Part shown: positions 34,640-41,937 of the stretch, in pieces | Layout of the letters: every line of letters starts with the position of its first letter | How positions within the stretch are numbered: position 1 is the first letter of the stretch | DNA from: Bacteroidota bacterium | GTDB lineage: Bacteria; Bacteroidota; Ignavibacteria; SZUA-365 | Direction of reading: 5' to 3' | Length of the DNA: 41,937 bases | NCBI GenBank assembly: GCA_014860565.1 | Contig: JACZJN010000054.1 | Coordinates: 1 to 41,937 of the forward strand | The notes under the pieces: model-generated | Told to the model about the DNA's origin: nothing | Databases searched by the model: none | Seen by the model: only the letters and a program-made list of their open reading frames with translations | Position numbers and translations under genes: made by a program

Positions 34640-35173
34640 TCAATTGAGCCGCGGGATGCGCGATCCGCAGCTGCGTTCGAATTCCAGTTTATCGTACTCT
34701 TCTTGCGGAATCGACGGGCCCTGCCGTGAGCAGAGCAGATCAAAATGCTGTCGAAGATCCGCAGCAATTTCATCAGCGCCGCGGCCTTCGATATCGTGGC
34801 GCTGCAGCATGAACTCGAGCTTGCCGTCCTTGAACACTGCCATGCTGGGTGAGGAAGGAGCGAAGCCCGTGAAATACGAACGCATGCGCTCAACCGCATC
34901 GCGTTCCTGGCCGGCGAAGACGGTGACGGAACGGTCAGGAATAACCGTATGCTGCAGGGCCTGCGTGGCCGCGGGACGCGCACTGCCCGCGGCACATCCG
35001 CAGACCGAATTCACAACGACGAACAACACGCCCCGGGTTTCGCGCACGGCGCTGTCGACGGCCTCGGGTGAGAGCAGCTGCTCGAAACCGACGGAAGTCA
35101 GTTCGTCACGCATGGGCTGCACGGCCTTGGGGTCGTACATGGGGCCACGATTGATGGAAAGATTCTGGAACAT
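34640..35173 (-). CDS. BrxA/BrxB (YphP/YqiW) family bacilliredoxin
   Basis: This 177-aa thioredoxin-fold protein has the family motif VVNSVCGCAAGSARP, with the redox pair Cys58 and Cys60 (C-G-C). In Firmicutes these proteins remove bacillithiol from oxidised proteins. In Bacteroidota-group genomes they are often found beside suf genes. Here it lies between the SufT-like and Rrf2 genes, suggesting thiol repair of the Fe-S machinery or its targets. The start is fixed by an AAAGGAG site 10 bases upstream; a longer frame would overlap the previous gene. It ends near the rrf2 start. Confidence 0.9.
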   Translation of the reverse strand: MFQNLSINRGPMYDPKAVQPMRDELTSVGFEQLLSPEAVDSAVRETRGVLFVVVNSVCGCAAGSARPAATQALQHTVIPDRSVTVFAGQERDAVERMRSYFTGFAPSSPSMAVFKDGKLEFMLQRHDIEGRGADEIAADLRQHFDLLCSRQGPSIPQEEYDKLEFERSCGSRIPRLN

Positions 35174-35241
35174 GTATATAAAACTCCTTTCTTGACAGGT
35201 CGAAGCCGCGCGCGAAGGCGGCGCGCGGTGTTTGGGTGCTT

Positions 35242-35580
35242 CTAGAAAAAGCCGAGTTCGAGACGCGCCGCTTCCGACATCATGGAAGGATTCCAGGGCG
35301 GATCCCACACGATATCGATATCCACGCCGGTCACCCCGTTGATCTGGCCGACTTTTTCCTTCACTTCGGCGGGGAGCGACTGCGCAGCCGGACAGTTCGG
35401 AGAAGTCAGCGTCATGCGGATGGAAACGCCGCCGTTCGATTTGACGCGGATCTGATAGATCAGTCCGAGTTCGAAGATATTGATAGGAATTTCCGGGTCG
35501 TAGCAGGTCTTGATGGCATGCACGACGTTATCGTCAATTTCCTGTAATTGCTCGTTTGTCAACATGCGGCCATCCGTCAT
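35242..35580 (-). CDS. sufT: SufT-like / MIP18 family (DUF59) Fe-S assembly protein
   Basis: This 112-aa protein has the MIP18/DUF59 signature TCYDPEIPINIFELGLIYQI and the conserved Cys63 in TLTSPNCPAAQSLP. Members help mature Fe-S proteins, probably in cluster transfer. The ATG overlaps the sufU stop (ATGA), so translation is coupled. It is followed by a 68-base gap before the bacilliredoxin gene. Confidence 0.9.
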   Translation of the reverse strand: MTDGRMLTNEQLQEIDDNVVHAIKTCYDPEIPINIFELGLIYQIRVKSNGGVSIRMTLTSPNCPAAQSLPAEVKEKVGQINGVTGVDIDIVWDPPWNPSMMSEAARLELGFF

Positions 35581-36029
35581 TCAGTGGAGATGTTGTCGTT
35601 CTTTCCCTGCAGCGCCCCGTGCATGGTGTGCCACGGCAGCGTGGCGCATTTCACCCGCACCGGGAATTCCGACACACCGGCAAAGGCGGCGAGCTTGCCG
35701 AGCTCGGCGATATGCTCCGCCGGATCGATCTTGCCTGTGACGATGCCTGTAAACAATTCGAACATCGTCTCCGCCTCCTCCCGGCTCTTCCCTTTCAGGA
35801 CGGTGCTCATAATGGAGGCCGAGGCTTTCGAAATCGCGCAGCCGCTGCCTTCGAAGCTCACTTCACCGATGGAATCACCGTCAAATTTGAGATAGAAGGT
35901 GTAATGATCGCCGCAGAGAGGGTTATACCCGTCGAGCGTCGAATCCGCATTTTCCATCTTATGGAAATTGCGGGGGTGCTTGTTGTGATCAAGAATGACT
36001 TCCTGATACAGATCCCTTATTTCACCCAT
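35577..36029 (-). CDS. sufU: SufU-type Fe-S assembly protein
   Basis: This 150-aa NifU/IscU-fold protein has conserved Cys39 with Asp41 (YNPLCGDH), Cys64 (GSGCAISKASASIM) and Cys128 (VRVKCATLPW). The extra insert before Cys128 is typical of SufU rather than IscU. SufU accepts sulfur from SufS through a zinc-bound site and passes it to SufBCD. Its start overlaps the sufS stop (TGATG), and its stop overlaps the sufT start. Confidence 0.95.
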   Translation of the reverse strand: MGEIRDLYQEVILDHNKHPRNFHKMENADSTLDGYNPLCGDHYTFYLKFDGDSIGEVSFEGSGCAISKASASIMSTVLKGKSREEAETMFELFTGIVTGKIDPAEHIAELGKLAAFAGVSEFPVRVKCATLPWHTMHGALQGKNDNISTE

Positions 36030-37300
36030 CAGGCAAAAACCTCCAGTACGCTATGTATGCCGTGCACCAGCGCGTCCACATCTTCCATGGTGTTGTAGAA
36101 GGAGAACGAAGCGCGCACGGTGGCGGGAATTCCGAAATGCTGCATGACCGGCTGCGCGCAGTGGTGTCCGGCGCGCACGGCGATGCCGTGTTGATCCAGA
36201 ATAGTACCGATGTCGTGTGGATGCACCGCACAAAGAGTAAACGAGATCACGCTGGCTTTTTCCTTCGCCGTGCCGATGATGCGCAGGGCGTCAATTTCCT
36301 GCAGCTTCCTGGTGGCATAGCTGAGCAACTCGCTTTCATGCGCCGCGAGGGCGGTAATGTCGTGACTGCGGAAGTACTTCAGCGCAGCGGCCAGTCCGAT
36401 GGCACCGGCGATGTTGGGTGTACCGGCTTCGAACTTGTAGGGAATGTCGTTATACACGGTGCGTTCGAATGTCACCGACAGTATCATGTCGCCACCACCC
36501 TGATACGGCGGCATGTCGTCGAGCAGCGCTTTCTTCCCGTAGAGAACGCCAATGCCTGTCGGACCGTAAATCTTGTGGCCGCTCATGGCGAAGAAGTCGC
36601 AGTCGAGTTCCTGCACATCCACCGGAAGGTGCTGCACCGACTGCGCGCCGTCGATCAGCACGGGAACGCCGTGGCGATGCGCGATGTCGATGATGTCGCG
36701 GACTGGATTGATCGTGCCGAGCGCATTCGAAACGTGTACGATGGAAACGAGCTTTGTATGCTCATTGATCATGGGCTCGAAAGCATCGAGGATGAGTTCG
36801 CCGTGTTCATCCATCGGAATCACGCGCAATGTCGCGCCTTTCTCCCGGCAGATCATCTGCCAGGGTACGATATTGGCGTGATGCTCAATGGCGGAGATGA
36901 TGATTTCGTCGCCGGGACCAAGCTTCGAGCGGCCGAAGGTCTGCGCCACAAGATTGATGGCTTCGGTCGTGCTGCGCACGAAAATGATTTCTTCCTCGTG
37001 TCTCGCGTTGAGAAACTTCTGCGTCGTGCGGCGCGCATCCTCATACAGATCTGTCGCCAGCTGGCTGAAGTAATGCACACCGCGATGGACGTTGGAGTAT
37101 TCCTCACTGTAGAAACGGGAGATGGTATCGATGACCACCTTCGGTTTCTGCGTCGAGGCCGCATTATCGAGATAGATCAGCGGCCGACCGCGTACGGTCT
37201 GTTTGAGAAGCGGGAAATCGGCGCGTACCCGCCATGCATCGAATGCGGCGGTTGCGGACTGCGTTGCGACGGAGGTCTTATCGTTCCACATGGTGCTCAT
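36029..37300 (-). CDS. sufS: Cysteine desulfurase SufS
   Basis: This 423-aa PLP-dependent enzyme of the class-V aminotransferase fold has PLP Lys243 in FFAMSGHKIYGPTG and catalytic Cys381 in RAGHHCAQPVM. The length of the Cys loop marks it as group II (SufS/CsdA) rather than NifS/IscS. It converts cysteine to alanine and hands the persulfide to SufU. The ATG at 37300 gives a TGATG overlap with sufD and has a GGAAG site; an ATG four codons upstream is also possible. Confidence 0.96.
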   Translation of the reverse strand: MSTMWNDKTSVATQSATAAFDAWRVRADFPLLKQTVRGRPLIYLDNAASTQKPKVVIDTISRFYSEEYSNVHRGVHYFSQLATDLYEDARRTTQKFLNARHEEEIIFVRSTTEAINLVAQTFGRSKLGPGDEIIISAIEHHANIVPWQMICREKGATLRVIPMDEHGELILDAFEPMINEHTKLVSIVHVSNALGTINPVRDIIDIAHRHGVPVLIDGAQSVQHLPVDVQELDCDFFAMSGHKIYGPTGIGVLYGKKALLDDMPPYQGGGDMILSVTFERTVYNDIPYKFEAGTPNIAGAIGLAAALKYFRSHDITALAAHESELLSYATRKLQEIDALRIIGTAKEKASVISFTLCAVHPHDIGTILDQHGIAVRAGHHCAQPVMQHFGIPATVRASFSFYNTMEDVDALVHGIHSVLEVFA

Positions 37301-38631
37301 CACTTCTTCCATGATTCTTCGAGGCGCCGATAGAGACGGTCGTCAATCGCTTCACGCAGGGATGCGAGCGGAATGCGGGTGACGATATCACTGGCGAATG
37401 CATACGAGAGGATGTTGCCGGCCTGGGCACGGTCGATGCCGCGCGACTCCAGGTAAAAGAGCTGATCATCGTTTATGCGGCCCACCGTGGCGCCGTGCGT
37501 GCATTTGACGTCATCGGCATAGATTTCGAGCTGCGGACGTGTATCGATCTGCGCATTTTCAGAGAGGAGCAGATTGTTGTTCGCCTGCCTGGCGTCGGTT
37601 TTCTGGGCGTCCTGGCGCACGATGATTTTCCCCGTGAATACGCCGCGGGTCTCATCCGTCAGAATGCCCTTGTAAAGTTCATGACTCGTGCAGTTGGGGA
37701 CGGCGTGATCGGTGACGGTGAAATGATCCATGTGTTGCACTCCGCCGGGGATATACACGCCGTTCATCGTGCAATGCGCGCCTTCACCCGCCAGCACGGC
37801 ATGGATGGCGTTGCGCAGCAGCGCTCCACCCAATCCGATGTAATGGTTCGCGTAATGACCGCTCCGTGCGACCGTCGCATAATTCGCTGCCACATGAAAC
37901 GCGGCCGTGCTTTCATCCTGGATCTTGATGTGCTGCACGACAGCGTTCTCGCCCACGTGCACATCGGTCACCACATTGTTGAAGTAGACGGCGCCCGGGT
38001 CTCCGACATACTGTTCCACGAAACTGCATTGTGCGTTGGCCTCCACATCGATGACGACGCGGGGATGCGCCACAAAGGGGGTTGCTGCAGGAGTGGAGAA
38101 AAACAACAGATGCAGGGGCTGTTCGATCAGGGCGTTGCGCCGCACGGAGAGCGTCACGCCCTGCCGTGTGAAGGCGGTGTTGAGCGCGGTGAACGGGTTG
38201 TTTCGCATGACCGTGGCGTCGGTTGCGGCGCTGCCGACAGGGAGAGCATCCTCGCGGAGAACCGCGGGAAGATCACGCACTTCGAGCCCCTCTGGCAAAC
38301 TCCCGAGATCGGAAAGACGGGGCAGGAAGTGGCCGTCGACAAAGAGCAGCGTTAACGCGTCAGGGATGCGCAGTGCGTGCGCTTTAGCCTGGCTGCGAAG
38401 CATCGCTGATTCAGCAGGCTGGATCGCCATTGCAAACGCGGTTCCGGTGAGCGGATTGAGGTTGGTGTACCGCCAATCCTCGTTGCGCAGAGTCGGGAAG
38501 CCGGTCTCTGCGAACTGCAGCAGCGCCTCACGGCGCAGTGCATGAAACGAACTGCCTGACTCGCCGTTCAGCGTCTTTTCGAAAGCGGCGAACTGTTCCT
38601 GGTACGAGTGTATGGATTGTTCCTTGGTCAT
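37300..38631 (-). CDS. sufD: Fe-S scaffold component SufD
   Basis: This 443-aa protein of the SufB/SufD beta-helix family begins MTKEQSIHSYQEQFAAFEK and has NEDWRYTNL near the N-terminus. The core contains HAVLAGEGAHCTMNGVYI, CTSHELYKGILTDE and NNNLLLSENAQIDTRPQLEIYADDVKCTHGATVG, which in parts are diagnostic of SufD. It forms SufBC2D, in which clusters are assembled. It starts 15 bases after sufC. Confidence 0.95.
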   Translation of the reverse strand: MTKEQSIHSYQEQFAAFEKTLNGESGSSFHALRREALLQFAETGFPTLRNEDWRYTNLNPLTGTAFAMAIQPAESAMLRSQAKAHALRIPDALTLLFVDGHFLPRLSDLGSLPEGLEVRDLPAVLREDALPVGSAATDATVMRNNPFTALNTAFTRQGVTLSVRRNALIEQPLHLLFFSTPAATPFVAHPRVVIDVEANAQCSFVEQYVGDPGAVYFNNVVTDVHVGENAVVQHIKIQDESTAAFHVAANYATVARSGHYANHYIGLGGALLRNAIHAVLAGEGAHCTMNGVYIPGGVQHMDHFTVTDHAVPNCTSHELYKGILTDETRGVFTGKIIVRQDAQKTDARQANNNLLLSENAQIDTRPQLEIYADDVKCTHGATVGRINDDQLFYLESRGIDRAQAGNILSYAFASDIVTRIPLASLREAIDDRLYRRLEESWKK

Positions 38632-38646
38632 CGTTTGTGCGCCTCC

Positions 38647-39414
38647 TTACACGCGCTCGGGCACGGATTCCTGAATATCCTTCACCCAGTCGTAGCCGTG
38701 ATCCTCGAGATGCAGCGCCAGGTCCTTGTCCCCCGACTTGACGATGCGACCGTTCACCAGCACATGCACGAAATCGGGAACGATATAGTCGAGCAGGCGC
38801 TGATAATGCGTGACGACAACCGCCGCGTTGTCGGACGTGTGCAGCTTGTTGACGCCGTTGGCAACAATGCGCAGTGCGTCGATGTCGAGGCCCGAATCCG
38901 TTTCATCGAGGATACTCAGCATGGGATTGAGCACGGCCATCTGCAGAATCTCGTTGCGCTTTTTCTCACCGCCGGAGAACCCTTCGTTGACCGGACGATT
39001 GAGAAACGAGGGATCCATCTCCACCAGCTTCATTTTCTCCTTCACCAGTGCGAGAAAATCGAAGGAGTCGTACTCCTCTTCGCCGTGATATTTGCGCACC
39101 GCGTTCAGGGCGGCCTTGAGAAAATAGGTGTTGCTCACGCCGGGAATTTCGACAGGGTATTGGAACGCAAGGAAGACGCCCTCACAGGCACGCGCGGCGG
39201 GTTCGAGTTCGAGCAGGTTCTTGCCGCGGTAGAGCACTTCGCCTTCCGTGACCTCGTACATTTCCCGTCCCGCCAGCACTCCCGCCAGCGTACTTTTCCC
39301 TGAACCGTTGGGTCCCATGATCGCGTGGATTTCTCCGGGCCTGACTGTCAGGTTGATGCCCTGGAGGATATCCTTTCCCTCGACGCGGGCGTGCAGATTG
39401 CGAATTTCCAGCAT
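38647..39414 (-). CDS. sufC: Fe-S assembly ATPase SufC
   Basis: This 255-aa ABC ATPase has Walker [10 protein letters not shown] (34-42), ABC signature [11 protein letters not shown] (146 on) and Walker [13 protein letters not shown] (166-177), with the SufC-specific EKKR and ETDSGLD forms. It binds SufB and SufD in the cytosol and drives the conformational change needed for cluster assembly. It lies 71 bases after sufB and 15 before sufD. Confidence 0.97.
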   Translation of the reverse strand: MLEIRNLHARVEGKDILQGINLTVRPGEIHAIMGPNGSGKSTLAGVLAGREMYEVTEGEVLYRGKNLLELEPAARACEGVFLAFQYPVEIPGVSNTYFLKAALNAVRKYHGEEEYDSFDFLALVKEKMKLVEMDPSFLNRPVNEGFSGGEKKRNEILQMAVLNPMLSILDETDSGLDIDALRIVANGVNKLHTSDNAAVVVTHYQRLLDYIVPDFVHVLVNGRIVKSGDKDLALHLEDHGYDWVKDIQESVPERV

Positions 39415-39485
39415 GAAAAACTCCGTTTATCCTTTATTACTGATTCTCGATTTCATATCCGCGTACGGTTTGTCCGCAACGCGCA

Positions 39486-40931
<1,446 letters not shown>

Positions 40932-40962
40932 GGAAAATCCTTCGGGATAGCGTTCGCGTATT

Positions 40963-40993
40963 ACTGTCAAATCAATCTGTACAAAACTGTCAA
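40963..40993 (-). promoter_or_regulatory. Direct repeat TTGACAGT upstream of sufB
   Basis: On the minus strand the 8-mer TTGACAGT occurs twice, at 40993-40986 and 40970-40963, 23 bases apart, within 65 bases of the sufB ATG. Either copy could serve as a -35 element, but no good -10 follows at 17 bases. It could therefore be an operator for the Rrf2 regulator or overlapping promoter elements. Confidence 0.35.
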
Positions 40994-41076
40994 GATTGTC
41001 CTTCCAAAACAAGTCTCCCGGGTGAAAAATTCCGTGGTGCCGTATTGCGTCATCGCATGCGGTGTATGGAAAAGAA

Positions 41077-41109
41077 AAAGAGGCCGTCATTCAACATGAC
41101 AGCCTCTTT
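41077..41109 (-). terminator. Intrinsic terminator after greA
   Basis: On the minus strand AAAGAGGC pairs with GCCTCTTT with a further inner TGTCAT/ATGACG pairing, followed by TTCTTTT. It lies about 70 bases after the greA stop codon and ahead of the suf promoter region, so greA and suf are separate transcripts. Confidence 0.75.
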
Positions 41110-41178
41110 CAATTGCTGACCTCGGAGCGGGACAGACCGGAGGTTGGGGGATGGCGTCGCAACGCCGACGGGGTGTAC

Positions 41179-41655
41179 TCAGGCGACGCCGAGAATTTTG
41201 TATTCCAGGGTGCCGGCGGGTACCGTGACATTAATAACGTCTCCGATCTTTCGCTTGAGCAGCGCCTTGCCGATTGGGGACGTGACAGAAATCTTGTTCA
41301 GTTCGAAGTCCGCCTCTTCCGGCGAGACCAGTCGATATGTGACCGTACCGCCGTTTTTAAGGTCCTCGAGCGTGACGTCGGAAAGGATGTAGACCGCGTC
41401 CGTAGGGAGTTCGTTTTTCTCGATAATGCGTGCCCGGGAAAGCAGTTCCTCAAGCTTGCTGATGCGTAATTCGAACAGCCCCTGTTCTTCCTTGGCTGCG
41501 TCGTATTCGGCATTTTCACTCAGATCACCATGTGATCGGGCTTCGGCGATTTTATCCGCCATTTCCGCACGGCCTTTCGACTTCATGACATGCAGTTGCT
41601 TCTCGAGTTCGAGCATGCGCTCTTTTGTCAGGTAAACAGTGCCTTTCGAGTCCAC
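41179..41655 (-). CDS. greA: Transcription elongation factor GreA
   Basis: This 158-aa protein starts at a GTG (read as Met-Asp-Ser-Lys). It has the GreA N-terminal coiled coil with EARSHGDLSENAEYDAAKEEQ, whose tip acidic residues act in the RNA polymerase secondary channel, and the C-terminal FKBP-like domain with SPEEADFELNKISVTSPIGKALLKRKIGD read in parts. It stimulates cleavage of backtracked transcripts. The GTG is supported by the normal family length and a CCGGAG site 8 bases upstream; an upstream ATG would start inside the leader hairpin region. Confidence 0.95.
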   Translation of the reverse strand: MDSKGTVYLTKERMLELEKQLHVMKSKGRAEMADKIAEARSHGDLSENAEYDAAKEEQGLFELRISKLEELLSRARIIEKNELPTDAVYILSDVTLEDLKNGGTVTYRLVSPEEADFELNKISVTSPIGKALLKRKIGDVINVTVPAGTLEYKILGVA

Positions 41656-41693
41656 GATACACTCCGGAAAAGTACTCGGGGGAGGAAGAGAAT

Positions 41694-41734
41694 AAAAAAC
41701 ATAGCCAGTATTCCGCACAGGAATTCTGGCTATG
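41694..41734 (-). terminator. Intrinsic terminator in the greA leader (putative attenuator)
   Basis: On the minus strand a 15-bp stem with one mismatch (CATAGCCAG...CTGGCTATG, inner ATTCC/GGAAT) and a 5-base loop is followed by six Ts (41699-41694). It ends only about 40 bases before the greA start and begins just after the -10 box of the promoter at 41742-41770, so it lies inside the greA leader. Confidence 0.75.
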
Positions 41735-41741
41735 AGACTGC

Positions 41742-41770
41742 AATGTAGCCCTTTTCAGACAGAATGTCAA
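41742..41770 (-). promoter_or_regulatory. sigma70-type promoter of greA
   Basis: On the minus strand a perfect -35 box TTGACA (41770-41765), a 17-base spacer and a -10 box TACATT (41747-41742) precede the leader hairpin. The predicted transcript start falls at about the first base of the hairpin. Confidence 0.65.
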
Positions 41771-41809
41771 GACATCAAAGGGAAATCAGAGTATCCCTGT
41801 AACAGCAGG

Positions 41810-41847
41810 GTAGAAATGTCCGGGTATATGCAAAGTAGAAATGTCCG
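41810..41847. mobile_element. Probable left end of an insertion sequence (direct repeats)
   Basis: The 13-mer GTAGAAATGTCCG occurs twice, at 41810-41822 and 41835-41847, 25 bases apart, just ahead of a gene start at the window edge. Repeated short sites near the tips are typical transposase-binding ends of IS21- and ISNCY-like elements. The element runs off the window, so its family and other end are unseen. Confidence 0.5.
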
Positions 41848-41861
41848 CACGATTCGCCACA

Positions 41862-41937
41862 ATGATTCCTTCACAACGAAGGGATCGCATCGTGCAGGAA
41901 CTCCTACTGATGAACAAAACGGAACGCGAGCGCATCG
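41862..41937 (+). CDS. N-terminal fragment of a probable transposase
   Basis: An open frame from the ATG at 41862 reads MIPSQRRDRIVQELLLMNKTERERI and runs off the window. An internal ATG at 41910 (MNKTERERI) is an alternative start. The charged helical start resembles the N-termini of DNA-binding transposases of ISNCY/IS481-like elements, and the direct repeats just upstream support this. Too little is visible for a firm call. Confidence 0.4.
   Translation, partial: MIPSQRRDRIVQELLLMNKTERERI

Noticed and set aside
36053-37333. Open + strand frame of 426 codons
   Set aside because: Antisense to sufS, which has all its catalytic residues.

Overview
The window is a gene-dense, GC-rich bacterial chromosome segment that most resembles the Bacteroidota/Chlorobiota (FCB) group. 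The clues are a secreted von Willebrand-A protein ending in a type IX secretion (T9SS)-like sorting domain, a secreted Asp-box (BNR) protein, a helix-hairpin-helix outer-membrane barrel-like protein, a DUF885 lipoprotein, and a sufBCDSU operon carrying a SufT-like protein, a bacilliredoxin and an Rrf2 regulator. The one clear promoter (upstream of greA) is TTGACA-N17-TACATT, which fits Chlorobi/Ignavibacteria-like lineages better than classical Bacteroides. I cannot name a species. I saw no rRNA, tRNA or CRISPR array.

Layout. 1-1800 (-): C-terminally cut secreted Asp-box protein, followed by a 422-base gene-poor stretch with hairpins and a possible 18-codon leader ORF. 2223-3854 (-): GT9 glycosyltransferase and a membrane-anchored TPR protein. 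4018-7732 (+): Maf nucleotide pyrophosphatase, YbhN-like membrane protein, and a large barrel-like outer-membrane protein. 7797-16386 (-): from upstream to downstream, a DUF885 lipoprotein, an AmgK-like sugar kinase, a stand-alone RapZ C-terminal domain, a MurU-like nucleotidyltransferase, a vWA/T9SS protein, an alpha/beta hydrolase and the GTPase RsgA. 16500-21983: two large membrane-bound PP2C (SpoIIE/RsbU-type) phosphatases transcribed divergently from a region with a perfect 8-bp palindrome. 22062-26129 (+): sodium/solute symporter and secreted GH31 glucosidase.

26149-34033 (-) is the most unusual part. It holds a 343-aa helical protein of unknown function, a small protein with an anti-sigma-type zinc finger, and two adjacent ~1000-aa paralogues. 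Each paralogue has a cytoplasmic Lon-like (S16) domain with the expected Ser and Lys, one transmembrane helix, an Ig/ASH-like domain and two LamG/concanavalin-like domains outside the membrane. I know of no described system with this make-up. It reads as a candidate transmembrane protease signalling cassette.

34083-40931 (-) is a complete SUF iron-sulfur assembly operon (sufB-C-D-S-U-T, bacilliredoxin, rrf2) whose genes are often coupled by TGATG/ATGA overlaps and which ends at a strong intrinsic terminator. 41179-41770 (-) is greA. Its promoter is followed at once by an intrinsic-terminator hairpin in the leader, an attenuator layout like that known for E. coli greA. The right edge (from about 41800) looks like the left end of an insertion sequence: two 13-bp direct repeats and the start of a probable transposase or regulator gene.
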